From Baffinella frigidus (Eukaryota; Cryptophyceae; Cryptomonadales; Baffinellaceae), in the NCBI GenBank assembly GCA_026770585.1, contig MU646539.1:547151-557706 (forward strand): a stretch of 10,556 bases of DNA. Direction: 5' to 3'. Positions 1-5,260 of this stretch are shown here, piece by piece. Made by a program: the position numbers and the translations under genes. Each line of letters opens with the position of its first letter. The first letter of the stretch is position 1. The notes under the pieces are model-generated. The model was not told the DNA's origin and made no database searches. It saw only the letters and a program-made list of their open reading frames with translations.

Positions 1-131
1 CAGGTTTCAGGGTTCAGGGTTCAGGGTTCAGGGTTCAGGGTTCAGGTTTCAGGTTTCAGGGTTCAGGGTTCAGGGTTCAGGGTTCAGGGTTCAGGATTCA
101 GGATTCAGGGTTTCGGATTTAGGGTTGAGGG
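1..131 (+). repeat. TTCAGGG telomere-like heptamer array
   Basis: Nearly uninterrupted 7-bp units of GGGTTCA, with occasional GGTTTCA and GGATTCA variants. The unit differs from the plant-type telomere repeat TTTAGGG by one base. G-rich on the plus strand. It begins at the window edge, so its true length is unknown. It degenerates after about 100 into TTTCGGA/TTTAGGG variants. Confidence 0.93.
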
Positions 132-155
132 GTCTCTTTCCAGATGACGGATGTC

Positions 156-206
156 GGGTTCAGGGTTCAGGGTTCAGGGTTTAGAGTTTCGAGTTTAGGG
201 GTTAGG
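156..206 (+). repeat. Short TTCAGGG/TTTAGGG block
   Basis: Three perfect GGGTTCA units followed by degenerate GGTTTAG and GAGTTTAGGGG copies. It continues the array at 1-131 after a 25-bp interruption of unrelated sequence. Confidence 0.85.
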
Positions 207-211
207 TTGGG

Positions 212-271
212 GAGGAAAACTAGGGCGTGTGGGATAAAACCTCGCGCGTTAACTCCTTATGCCTCTTCACC
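212..271 (+). repeat. Segmental repeat, copy 1 (AAAACTAGGGCGTG ... TATGCCTCTTCACC)
   Basis: About 60 bp containing AAAACTAGGGCGTG, CCTCGCGCGT and TATGCCTCTTCACC in this order. The same order recurs at about 902-960 and 1156-1228. Here the segment runs straight into the first foldback element at 272. The later copies instead continue with AGGTCGTCGACCCC. Confidence 0.85.
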
Positions 272-421
272 CCACCAACCCTCACGGCTTGGACAAATCG
301 ACGATTTGCGATTGCTCGATTTCAAGGGGAATTGGAGCCGTTGAAGTCGGATTCCGACTTCAACCCCCTTGAAACCCCAAATTGAAAACCGTCGATTTGC
401 CCACGCCGTGAGAGTTCGTGG
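272..421. mobile_element. Foldback/MITE-like element family A, copy 1 (diverged)
   Basis: A 150-bp inverted repeat. The left end CCACCAACCCTCACGGC pairs with the right end GCCGTGAGAGTTCGTGG, and the pairing extends about 32 bp, through CAAATCGACG, with few mismatches. The centre is the near-palindrome GAAGTCGGATTCCGACTTC. It shares its ends and centre with the elements at 635 and 974 but has diverged and carries about 7 extra bases in one inner arm. There is no coding capacity. A non-autonomous DNA transposon is the likely origin, but no clear target-site duplication is visible. Confidence 0.82.
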
Positions 422-634
422 CCAGGTCCTCGACCTCCTTTGCCACACAATGGACATCAAAAGTCAACTTGCCCAGGGGCAATTAACTTGAAGGATTTTC
501 TAATGCCCCTGTGGTCAGGTTACCGCTAAATCTAGCGTATCCGAAACCCTCGTAGCCCGCCGTGTTGAAACCCCAAACCCCAAACTCCAAACCTAGTAAT
601 GTTCACACAAATACCTGGTGAAGAAGCATACGGA
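422..634. other. Spacer with short inverted motifs, no gene seen
   Basis: Holds an AGGTCCTCGACCTCC motif (about 424-438) related to the AGGTCGTCGACC motifs at 958, 1214 and 1249. It also holds an imperfect inverted pair AAGTCAACTTGCCC / GGGGCAATTAACTT (about 460-491) and a short CCCCAAA stretch (570-590). Positions 615-631 read CCTGGTGAAGAAGCATA, the inverse of the TATGCCTCTTCACCAGG found at 944-960. Confidence 0.6.
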
Positions 635-770
635 CCACCAACCCTCACAGTCTGGGCAAATCGGAAAAATGGCTCCAAAAATCCCCTTGAAGGCCGTCGG
701 ATTCCGACGGCCTCCAAGGGGATTTTTTTTTTTGACTTTTTCGATCTGCCCAAGTTGTGAGGGTTGGTGG
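635..770. mobile_element. Foldback/MITE-like element family A, copy 2
   Basis: A 136-bp inverted repeat that folds along its whole length. The ends are CCACCAACCCTCACA and TGTGAGGGTTGGTGG. The inner 19-bp arms CCCCTTGAAGGCCGTCGGA / TCCGACGGCCTCCAAGGGG, around a single T, differ at one position. A T-run (722-733) interrupts the right arm. It is nearly identical to copy 3 at 974, including downstream flanking DNA, so the two arose together by segmental duplication. Confidence 0.88.
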
Positions 771-820
771 GAGTTGACACGCCGTGTGGTACAGGTTCCT
801 TTGTACAGGTTGCGGAAAAC
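771..820 (+). repeat. Segmental duplication flank (GAGTTGACACGCCGT), copy 1
   Basis: The 50 bp after foldback copy 2 contains GAGTTGACACGCCGT, GGTACAGGTTCCTTTGTACA and GGTTGCGGAAAAC. It is repeated almost base for base at 1112-1161 after foldback copy 3, showing that element and flank were duplicated as one unit. Confidence 0.88.
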
Positions 821-925
821 TAGGGCTTGGGGGAGAACTAGAGCTTGGGGGAGAACTCGCGCGTCAACTAGGGCTTGAGGGAGAAAACTAGGGCTTGAAG
901 GAGAACAAGGGCGTGGGGGATGAAA
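816..925 (+). repeat. Minisatellite of about 19 bp (AACTAGGGCTTGGGGGAGA)
   Basis: Five imperfect units of ACTAGGGCTTGGGGGAGAA type, with CTCGCGCGTCA inserted between units 2 and 3. The paralogous position at about 1157-1180 has a single unit, so this tract expanded after, or contracted before, the duplication. Confidence 0.8.
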
Positions 926-973
926 CCTCGCGCGTCAACTTCTTATGCCTCTTCACCAGGTCGTCGACCCCCA
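902..973 (+). repeat. Segmental repeat, copy 2, ending in AGGTCGTCGACCCCC
   Basis: GGGCGTGGGGGATGAAACC, CTCGCGCGTCAACTT, TATGCCTCTTCACCAGG and TCGTCGACCCC in order, directly followed by foldback copy 3. Matches 212-271 and 1156-1228. Confidence 0.85.
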
Positions 974-1111
974 CCACCAACCCTCACAGTCTGGGCAAAT
1001 CGGTAAAAATGGCTCCAAAAATCCCCTTGAAGGCCGTCGGATTCCGACGGCCTCCAAGGGGATTTGGTGTTTTAGACTTTTTCGATCTGCTCAAGTTGTG
1101 AGGGTTGGTGG
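974..1111. mobile_element. Foldback/MITE-like element family A, copy 3
   Basis: A 138-bp inverted repeat with ends CCACCAACCCTCACA and TGTGAGGGTTGGTGG and the same GGCCGTCGGATTCCGACGGCC centre as copy 2. It differs from copy 2 at only a few positions, mainly in the T-rich part of the right arm. An 'MAPKIPLKAVGFRRPPRGF' frame appears in both copies 2 and 3. It simply reads across the palindrome and is not a gene. Confidence 0.88.
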
Positions 1112-1161
1112 GAGTTGACACGCCGTATGGTACAGGTTCCTTTGTACAGGTTGCGGAAAAC
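1112..1161 (+). repeat. Segmental duplication flank (GAGTTGACACGCCGT), copy 2
   Basis: Near-identical to 771-820 (GTGTGG versus GTATGG is the clearest difference). It marks the right side of the duplicated foldback-plus-flank unit. Confidence 0.88.
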
Positions 1162-1265
1162 TAGGGCGTGGGGGAGAAAACCTCGCGCGTCAACTCCTTA
1201 TGCCTTTTCACCAGGTCGTCGACCCCCTTTTGGTCCCCAACTTCCTGTTGGTCGTCGACCTCCTT
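1156..1265 (+). repeat. Segmental repeat, copy 3, with doubled GTCGTCGAC motif
   Basis: Repeats the AAAACTAGGGCGTG...TTCACCAGGTCGTCGACCCC block (1156-1228) and then carries a second GGTCGTCGACCTCC at about 1251-1265. No foldback element follows here, so this may resemble a site without the insertion. Confidence 0.78.
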
Positions 1266-1275
1266 CGTACAGGTT

Positions 1276-1537
1276 GCGAGGCCCTTTCGGGAGGTTGTGA
1301 GCCCCATTGCGAAGATGCTTCGGGCGGTTATGAGCCCTCGGAGCGTGCGCCAGGAGGCCGCAAGGTGCACCATGTCAAAGTCCCTGGACCGTTCTTCCCA
1401 CACCTGAAACAACGGGGGAGGGAATATGAAAAATGGTGGGGGGAAATATGAAAAACGGGGGGGGGAATATGAAAAATGGTGAAAATCGACGGGTGTGGAA
1501 CAGAAAAAGGTCAACTTTAATTCTTGTTTTAATTAGG
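1276..1537 (+). repeat. Tandem unit B, copy 1
   Basis: Starts with GCGAGGCCCTTTCGGGAGG and has the conserved core GTGCGCCAGGAGGCCGCAAG followed by GTGCACCATGTC (about 1344-1376), then TCCCTGGACCG and CACACCTGAAAC. The tail holds short G-rich GGGGGAATATGAAAAATGG repeats and AAAAGGTCAACTTTAATTC. The reading frame on either strand is interrupted between copies, so I see no gene. Confidence 0.85.
1423..1476 (+). repeat. Short tandem repeat, GGGGGAATATGAAAAATGG
   Basis: Three imperfect units, GGGGAGGGAATATGAAAAATG, GGGGGGAAATATGAAAAAC and GGGGGGGAATATGAAAAATG, differing mainly in G-run length. Confidence 0.85.
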
Positions 1538-1727
1538 CGATGAGGCCCTTTCGGGAGGTTCTGAGCCCCCGGAGGGTGCGCCAGGAGGCGGCGAGGTGCA
1601 CCATGTCAACGTCGTTCGCCCGTTCTTCCAACACCTGTGGAAGAGCAAAAATAATATAAATAATATGTAAACATTGACGGTTATGGGGATAAAAAAGGTC
1701 AAATTTAACCGTTGTTTTAATTGAATC
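1538..1727 (+). repeat. Tandem unit B, copy 2
   Basis: Opens with GGCCCTTTCGGGAGGTTCTG and contains GGGTGCGCCAGGAGGCGGCG and GTGCACCATGTC. It ends with AAAAAAGGTCAAATTTAACC and TTGTTTTAATTG, matching the tail of copy 1 at 1504-1535. It is shorter than copy 1 and lacks the G-rich AATATGAAAA tract. Confidence 0.85.
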
Positions 1728-1862
1728 ATGAGGTTAGGAGGTTAGGAGGTTATGAGGATCATTGGGGGGGTTATGAGCCCCCGGAGGGTGCGCCAGAAGG
1801 CCGCACGGTGCACCAGGTCAAAGTCCCTGGACCGCTCTGTCCACACCTGAAACGAAACGGGG
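1728..1862 (+). repeat. Tandem unit B, copy 3 (truncated)
   Basis: Begins with a short GGTTAGGA triplication, then TTATGAGCCCCCGGAGGG, GTGCGCCAGAAGGCCGCACG, GTGCACCAGGTCAAAG and CCTGGACCGC...CACACCTGAAAC. The 3' tail seen in copies 1 and 2 is replaced by different AT-rich sequence. Confidence 0.83.
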
Positions 1863-2035
1863 GAAACATTATGAAAATTGGAAAAAAATGACGGTCCAGG
1901 AAAGGACGGTATAACCGATTTATTAATTATACAAATAAATATACGCCCTTTTTCGTACACTATCGGAAACCGGGATAGGAACCTTGGCGAGAGCATGAAC
2001 AGACGCTCTTCGCTAGCTCTGCCTCACTCGGAATG

Positions 2036-2036
<1 letters not shown>
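1863..2036. other. AT-rich spacer leading into CT tract; partial border motif
   Basis: No gene seen. The part from 1958 (CTATCGGAAACCGGGATAGG, then CCTTGGCGAGAGCATGAAC) resembles 2403-2441 (GTGGATCGGAATCCGAGATAGG, broken as GTGGATCGG-AATCCGAGATAGG, then CCTTCGCGAGAGTATCAAC). The same border sequence therefore lies left of both large CT tracts. Confidence 0.65.
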
Positions 2037-2082
<46 letters not shown>

Positions 2083-2114
2083 CTCTCTATCCCTCTCCTC
2101 TCTCTATCTCTTCC

Positions 2115-2153
<39 letters not shown>

Positions 2154-2178
2154 CATATACATATATACCCCCCCCCCC
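2037..2178 (+). repeat. Compound microsatellite (CT)n-(AT)n-(C)11
   Basis: 21 perfect CT units at 2037-2078, an impure pyrimidine stretch, CT again at about 2115-2138, AT at 2139-2153, ATACATAT variants, then C11 at 2168-2178. The SLSLSLS and REREREER frames here are translation artefacts of the dinucleotide. Confidence 0.95.
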
Positions 2179-2179
2179 T

Positions 2180-2225
2180 ACTTTGGCGAGAACCTCGGCG
2201 CTCGAACACCGAGTGATCGAGAGGT
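2180..2225 (+). repeat. Microsatellite-border motif, copy 1
   Basis: About 45 bp: CTTTGGCGAGAACCTCG, then GCGCTCGAACACCGAGTG and ATCGAGAGGTT. Closely related to 2425-2471 and 2645-2691. It sits immediately right of the first compound microsatellite. Confidence 0.85.
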
Positions 2226-2312
2226 TGAACGACGTTTCGTTTCGTGGTACTAAATAAGTGTGCGCTCCCCGGTGAAACGCAACTCCTCGTCCTTTCCACG
2301 TCAGGACTTTTA
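2226..2312 (+). repeat. Dispersed repeat C, forward copy
   Basis: Contains ACGTTTCGTTTCGTGGTACT, AACGCAACTCCTCGTCCTTT and CCACGTCAGGA. Its reverse complement is found at about 3208-3295 (GGACGTGGAAAGGACGAGG, AGTTGCGTGTCG, TTTAGTACCGCGAAACGAAC). Middle portions differ by small insertions. Confidence 0.82.
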
Positions 2313-2348
2313 CCAGTTACAAAATTAAAACCAGTTACAAAATTAAAA
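2313..2348 (+). repeat. Two perfect 18-bp tandem units
   Basis: CCAGTTACAAAATTAAAA occurs twice head to tail, followed by a third partial CCAG. Confidence 0.95.
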
Positions 2349-2372
2349 CCAGATGTTTAGGGTGAAATTTCC

Positions 2373-2421
2373 ATCTCGGTTTCCGATCAACTGTCGACGA
2401 CAGTGGATCGGAATCCGAGAT
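2373..2421. repeat. 49-bp hairpin
   Basis: Outer arms ATCTCGGTTTCCGATC and GATCGGAATCCGAGAT pair 15 of 16. Inner arms ACTGTCG and CGACAGT pair 7 of 7 around one A. Only one A/G mismatch lies between the two stems. It lies just left of the border motif at 2425. The left large CT tract has only the right arm of this hairpin in recognisable form. Confidence 0.88.
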
Positions 2422-2424
2422 AGG

Positions 2425-2471
2425 CACCTTCGCGAGAGTATCAACGCTCCAACACCGAGTTATCGCGAGGT
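2425..2471 (+). repeat. Microsatellite-border motif, copy 2
   Basis: CACCTTCGCGAGAGTATC, AACGCTCCAACACCGAGTTA and TCGCGAGGTT. The TCGCGA boxes near each end are inverted repeats of one another. It borders the left side of the pyrimidine tract at 2486-2644. Confidence 0.88.
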
Positions 2472-2485
2472 TCTGTACCTACACG

Positions 2486-2535
<50 letters not shown>

Positions 2536-2605
2536 TCTTTCCTCTCTCTCTCTCTTCCCTCTCTCTCTCTCTCTCTTTCTCTCCTCTCTCTTTCTCTCCC
2601 CTCTC

Positions 2606-2644
<39 letters not shown>
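2486..2644 (+). repeat. Long pyrimidine tract (CT/CTT/CCT)
   Basis: 159 bases almost wholly C and T. After the single A at 2533 there are 111 uninterrupted pyrimidines (2534-2644). Such strand asymmetry is compatible with triplex (H-DNA) formation. That is a known property of mirror-repeat polypyrimidine DNA, not something the sequence proves. Confidence 0.93.
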
Positions 2645-2691
2645 ACCTTCGCGAGAGCATCAACGCTCGAACACCGCGTAATCGCGAGATT
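2645..2691 (+). repeat. Microsatellite-border motif, copy 3
   Basis: ACCTTCGCGAGAGCATCAAC, GCTCGAACACCGCGTAA and TCGCGAGATT, directly right of the pyrimidine tract. With copy 2 it brackets the tract as a direct repeat. A further short match (CACCGAGTTATCGCAAGAG) lies at 3331-3349. Confidence 0.88.
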
Positions 2692-2714
2692 CAGCAGCCG
2701 CTTCCCATACTCCC

Positions 2715-2757
2715 CCCCCCCGCTCCGTGGGCTCACAACCTCCCGAAAGCACCTCTC
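2715..2757 (-). repeat. Inverted fragment of tandem unit B
   Basis: Read on the minus strand: GTGCTTTCGGGAGGTTGTGA then GCCCACGGAGCGGGG. This matches the CCCTTTCGGGAGGTTGTGAG start of unit B at 1280-1302. A C10-type run (2712-2721) adjoins it. Confidence 0.72.
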
Positions 2758-2799
2758 TGCCCCGCCCTTGACCACATTCGACCGCGTCCGCTCCGCTGA

Positions 2800-2897
2800 A
2801 ACGGGAAGCGGTCCCGAAAGGCCTTCCTCCACTCGAGGCTGGAAGAGGGAGTATTTTAAATGCGAGGATGTTAAATTTAGTACCAGTCACGGGCAGA
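2800..2897 (+). repeat. Dispersed repeat D, forward copy
   Basis: Contains ACGGGAAGCGGTCCCGAAAG, CTCCACTCGAGGCTGGAAG, AGGGAGTATTTTAAATG and TTAAATTTAGTACCAGTCAC. A close inverted copy lies at 9163-9247, a partial forward copy at 3042-3079, and diverged forward copies at 4011-4085 and 9012-9052. Confidence 0.85.
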
Positions 2898-2914
2898 CGG
2901 CGTCCGCTAGCGAT

Positions 2915-2990
2915 TTCATTTAATTAGGACGACTAATTAGATTTAATCTGCCCTAATTAATTTCTCCTATTCAACCTCCTATTGAAAATG
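2915..2990 (+). repeat. AT-rich segment related to the 8850-8998 element
   Basis: TTTCATTTAATTAGGACG, ACTAATTAGATTTAATCTG and TTTCTCCTATTCAACCTCC followed by TATTGA. The same blocks in the same order occupy the interior of the foldback at 8850-8998 (8891-8964). The terminal inverted repeats of that element are absent here, so this is an internal fragment or a deletion derivative. Confidence 0.8.
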
Positions 2991-2991
2991 A

Positions 2992-3041
2992 GCGCGCAGG
3001 GCCTCTGCTTTCGGGTTTAGTGTTTAGGGTCTATGATTCGA
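2992..3041 (+). repeat. Dispersed repeat E, copy 1
   Basis: About 48 bp: GCGCGCAGGGCCTCTGCTTT then CGGGTTTAGTGTTTAGGGTC and TATGATTCG. It matches 4555-4603 with few differences. It includes a telomere-like GGTTTAGTGTTTAGGG. Confidence 0.85.
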
Positions 3042-3207
3042 AACAGGAAGCAGTTCCGAAAGGCGTCCCTCCTCACTGATCAGTCTCTGCGCATCCCGAA
3101 CAAACACTTAATATTGCACCGACCACGCCAGGTCATAAGTCGGAATTTCAGAATACAAGTCTTTTTTCAAAAAAAATGTACCAGGAACCGGAAATCTTGT
3201 ATTTGTA
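3042..3207. other. Partial repeat D then unassigned sequence
   Basis: 3045-3079 (ACAGGAAGCAGTTCCGAAAG, GCGTCCCTCCTCACT) matches the start of repeat D at 2800. The remaining 128 bp has no recognisable family. GAATACAAG at 3151 and CTTGTATTTG at 3196 can form a short stem. No gene seen. Confidence 0.6.
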
Positions 3208-3295
3208 TCGGACGTGGAAAGGACGAGGAGTTGCGTGTCGCCAGGTCAGTACGTACCATTTAGTACCGCGAAACGAACCGTTGCGTCCTGAAATT
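3208..3295 (-). repeat. Dispersed repeat C, inverted copy
   Basis: Reverse complement of 2226-2312, as shown by GGACGTGGAAAGGACGAGG, AGTTGCGTGTCGCC, and TTTAGTACCGCGAAACGAAC. The two copies are about 0.9 kb apart and could pair. Confidence 0.82.
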
Positions 3296-3365
3296 CCCAG
3301 CAATAACCTGCCGTGGACAGTTAATATGCACCGAGTTATCGCAAGAGAAAACCAAAGGCACCGGG

Positions 3366-3480
3366 TTTCGAGATTCCCGCAGAGAAGATTCTGGCATTTC
3401 TCGCGCTTTACCCTACCATCACAACCCCCGCGGCCCCAAACCCCAAACCCTTGTTTCTGTAAACCCCAAACCCCAAACGC
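3366..3480 (-). repeat. CGGTAGGG box plus GGGGTTT block, inverted copy
   Basis: On the minus strand this reads GGGGTTTGGGGTTT units, then GTTGTGATGGTAGGGTAAAG, CGCGAGAAATGCCAGAATCT and a CGGGAATCTCG end. It matches 5955-6030 in the opposite orientation, including the position of the GGGGTTT units on the same side of the box. Confidence 0.85.
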
Positions 3481-3496
3481 TTGATTCTCTTACAAG

Positions 3497-3532
3497 ACAC
3501 GCGGTTCTTCGAGCCCCTGAACCCACCACAAC
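3497..3532 (+). repeat. Dispersed repeat F, copy 1
   Basis: ACACGCGGTTCTTCGAGCCC and CTGAACCCACCACAACTG. It matches 4450-4485 (ACACGCGGTTCCTTGAGCTC, CTGAACCCACTACACCTG). Confidence 0.85.
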
Positions 3533-3554
3533 TGCACTCGGATCCAGAACATTT

Positions 3555-3656
3555 CGCCTAAGTCAACTCCCCCTGAAAATCAGCGCCTTAAGTCAAATGC
3601 CGGCCATGGTGGCAGGGTCCATCTAAACGAAATCAGGGGAAAGTTGACTAAGGTGA
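3555..3656. mobile_element. Small foldback element with GTCAACT arms
   Basis: Left arm CGCCTAAGTCAACTCCCCCT pairs imperfectly with right arm AGGGGAAAGTTGACTAAGGT. Total about 102 bp. The arms have no coding content. Further GTTGACTTAG follows at 3661. A MITE-like origin is inferred from structure only. Confidence 0.65.
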
Positions 3657-3707
3657 GCTGGTTGACTTAGCTGAAATCTTGTGGGTCGGAGTGAACTGAT
3701 GCCGTGT

Positions 3708-3866
3708 CTTCATCCGGGAACATGTTTAATATTTTTTTAAAAGGCCTGTCAAACAGGATTCTGGCCCTTATCAAATTTACTTAGGGCCCTAATTAATCTT
3801 CTTCCAACGCCTATGAACAAATAGGAGTTCATTTTCTGTTAAATTGAACATGTCCCCGGATGAGTC
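3708..3866. mobile_element. Foldback element with CATCCGGG-ACATGTT ends
   Basis: Left arm TCATCCGGGAACATGTTTAA and the reverse complement of the right end, TCATCCGGGGACATGTTCAA, differ at about two positions in 20. Total length is about 158 bp, with an AT-rich interior and minor internal hairpins (CCTGTCAAACAGG; CCTATGAACAAATAGG). No ORF. This fits a non-autonomous DNA transposon, but I could not define a target duplication. Confidence 0.78.
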
Positions 3867-4010
3867 TCTACCTTGGCGGGAACGAGTAAGCAAAGAGCTC
3901 TACCACCCCTGTCATGGGGTGGTCTGCCTCAACTCTGTTTCGACCTTGGCAGACAACACAGCAACAAAATGTTGTTTCTCCTGAAAGACTCGCCGTCCTA
4001 GGGAGCCCCA
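3867..4010. other. Spacer with an 8-bp-stem hairpin
   Basis: Holds the perfect stem ACCACCCC / GGGGTGGT with a 6-base loop at 3902-3923. CCTTGGCGGGAACGAGTAAG (3881) faintly recalls the microsatellite-border motif. No gene or terminator context is visible. Confidence 0.6.
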
Positions 4011-4085
4011 GCCACTCGAGAATGCTGGAAAAACCTATTTACATGTGGATTAAAAAGAGGTTATAAAAATTTGTACCAGGATAAG
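4011..4085 (+). repeat. Dispersed repeat D, diverged copy
   Basis: GCCACTCGAGAATGCTGGAA, CCTATTTACATGTGGATT and AAATTTGTACCAGGATAAGG align in order to 2828-2897 with a small insertion. The match is weaker than for the other copies. Confidence 0.55.
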
Positions 4086-4205
4086 GGGATTCTAACCTCG
4101 TGACTGTGCAATTTTCGCAGAGTTCGTCACCACTCTCACGAAAGTTACTACACAGATGTTACACCTCACTTTTAAACAGGCGCCTCTAGCATTCTCCTGT
4201 GGAGA
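4086..4205. other. Unassigned spacer, no gene seen
   Basis: 120 bp without a repeat family I recognise. The minus strand has TCTGTGTAGTAACTTTCG, which only vaguely resembles GATGTGTAGTAATTTTC at 9087. Confidence 0.5.
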
Positions 4206-4270
4206 ACCACAACTGATGCCCCCCTTTTGGACCTGGGAGGAAAACGCAGCGACGATAGCACCGAGTCGCC
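4206..4270 (+). repeat. Dispersed repeat G, copy 1
   Basis: ACCACAACTGATGCCCCCCT, TTTGGACCTGGGAGGAAAAC and GCAGCGACGATAGCACCGAG. It matches 4475-4549 (ACACCTGAGGCCCCCCTTTT, GGACCTTTGCGGCAAACGCA, GAGACGAGAGCGTG). The repeat explains why a 217-residue open frame starting at 4227 contains two similar peptides, DLGGKRSDDS and DLCGKRRDES. Confidence 0.8.
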
Positions 4271-4449
4271 GCAAAAACAAACAACTTTGAAAACCCGATC
4301 GATCGATTTTTCATGTTTTCGATTTTTCATATGTACCACAAGTGTCCATTTGAAATGTCTTACGACCTTGACAATATTTCAAAACTTCCCAAAACATGAA
4401 AACCCGATCTCGAAAACGGACCACAATTACCGCAAACGCTCTATCGAGA
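4271..4449. other. AT-rich spacer between repeats G/F, no gene seen
   Basis: TGAAAACCCGATCGATCGAT (4286) and TGAAAACCCGATCTCGAAAA (4397) are a short direct repeat. It also contains ATTTTTCATGTTTTCGATTT, a small internal duplication of TTTTTCAT. The open frame across it shows no recognisable domain. Confidence 0.5.
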
Positions 4450-4549
4450 ACACGCGGTTCCTTGAGCTCCTGAACCCACTACACCTGAGGCCCCCCTTTT
4501 CGGACCTTTGCGGCAAACGCAGAGACGAGAGCGTGCCCCGGCGTGCGCC
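4450..4549 (+). repeat. Repeats F and G, second copies, joined
   Basis: 4450-4485 is the second copy of repeat F (see 3497). From about 4475 the sequence is the second copy of repeat G (see 4206). The two families overlap at ACCCACTACACCTG, suggesting that F and G are parts of one larger repeat now seen as separate pieces elsewhere. Confidence 0.8.
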
Positions 4550-4554
4550 CCAGC

Positions 4555-4603
4555 GCGTGCAGGCCCTCTGCTTTCGAGTTTATGGTTTAGGGTCTAGGAT
4601 TCG
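4555..4603 (+). repeat. Dispersed repeat E, copy 2
   Basis: GCGTGCAGGCCCTCTGCTTT, CGAGTTTATGGTTTAGGGTC and TAGGATTCG. It matches 2992-3041. Confidence 0.85.
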
Positions 4604-4823
4604 TGATTCAGAGTTTGCGGTTTACGGTCCGAGGTTTCAGGTTTCGGGTTCAGGGTTTAGGGCTTCGGAATCAGGCCCTCTGCCTTCCGGTTGCGTATTT
4701 AGGATTCACGATGCGAGGTTTGGGGTTCAGGGTTCAGGGTTTAGGGTTCAGGGTTTGAGGTTTCGGGTTTCGGGTTCAGGGTTTCGGATTTCGGGTGCAG
4801 GGTTCAGAGTTTGGGGGTTTCCT
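4604..4823 (+). repeat. Degenerate TTTCAGG/TTTCGGG/TTTAGGG heptamers
   Basis: G-rich on the plus strand, mixed 7-bp units such as GGTTTCG, GGTTCAG and GGTTTAG. A second CAGGCCCTCTGCCTTCCGGT at 4673 shows that the start of repeat E recurs inside it. The FRVSGSGFR and FRVQG frames come from this array. Confidence 0.82.
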
Positions 4824-4880
4824 CGACAACCCTTTGTAGGGGTAAGGTTCAACCGAGGGCCGAAGGGTTCACCTCGCTAA
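4824..4880. other. Short spacer with CCGAGGGCCGAAGG motif
   Basis: Contains CAACCGAGGGCCGAAGGGTT (4850-4869), similar to GTACCGAGGACCGAAGGTGC at about 5091-5110. The two copies lie on either side of the TTTAGGG array, as a direct repeat. Confidence 0.6.
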
Positions 4881-5090
4881 GGGATTAGGGTTAATGGTTT
4901 AGGGATTAGGGTTTAGGGTTTAGGGACGACGAACAGATTAGGGACTAGGGTTTAGGGTTTAGGATCTAGGGTAGTATTTAGGATCTAGGGTCTGGGGGTT
5001 CGGGGTTCAGGGTTCAGGGTAAGTGAGGAAGCGAGTTGCCATAGGGTTTAGATCTTAGGGGTAAAAGTGCAGGGCTTAGGGTTGTTTCGC
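4881..5090 (+). repeat. Interstitial TTTAGGG array (degenerate)
   Basis: Repeated GGGTTTA, GGGATTA, GGGACTA and GGATCTA units, broken by GACGACGAACAGA (4925) and GTAAGTGAGGAAGCGAG (5017). This is the region closest to the canonical plant-type telomere sequence on this strand. Interruptions and variants indicate an interstitial, non-functional tract. Confidence 0.85.
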
Positions 5091-5112
5091 GTACCGAGGA
5101 CCGAAGGTGCCT

Positions 5113-5260
5113 GCGGCGGGCTGAGCTCCCCTCGATCAGCCACCTCGACCAGCCTCGCCTCAATCGCATCCAGCATCTCCGCACCTGCAGATATTCAGGT
5201 GGAGAACCGAAACTGTCAGATGGAAAACCGAAACGTTAACCCCCGATCCGAAATCCGAAA
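5113..5260 (-). pseudogene. Repeat H copy 1, possible coding-derived fragment (LDAIEARLVEVAD)
   Basis: The plus strand has ACCTCGACCAGCCTCGCCTC, AATCGCATCCAGCATCTCC, CACCTGCAG and CGAAACGTTAACCCCC. On the minus strand 5130-5190 reads EMLDAIEARLVEVADRGELS. The same frame is kept in copy 2 (EMLDAIEAKLIEVAGELS) and partly in copy 3 (VAVETRLIEVAG). CTGCAG/GTG precedes the frame and resembles a splice acceptor, but no full exon can be shown. I do not recognise the protein. The alternative is plain non-coding repeat DNA with a frame open by chance. Confidence 0.3.

Noticed and set aside
618-1101. Two frames sharing MAPKIPLKAVGFRRPPRGF
   Set aside because: The shared peptide is the translation of the palindromic core of foldback family A, open on both strands.
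2353-2832. SLSLSL (plus) and RERERE (minus) frames of 117-148 residues
   Set aside because: Low-complexity translation of CT dinucleotide repeats.
3902-3923. Rho-independent terminator (ACCACCCC/GGGGTGGT stem)
   Set aside because: No following T-run, no gene upstream, and the window looks eukaryotic.
4227-4880. 217-residue open frame on plus, the longest in the window
   Set aside because: Its N-terminal half crosses two copies of repeat G, and its C-terminal half is FRVSG/FRVQG translation of heptamers. No domain and no conserved start context.
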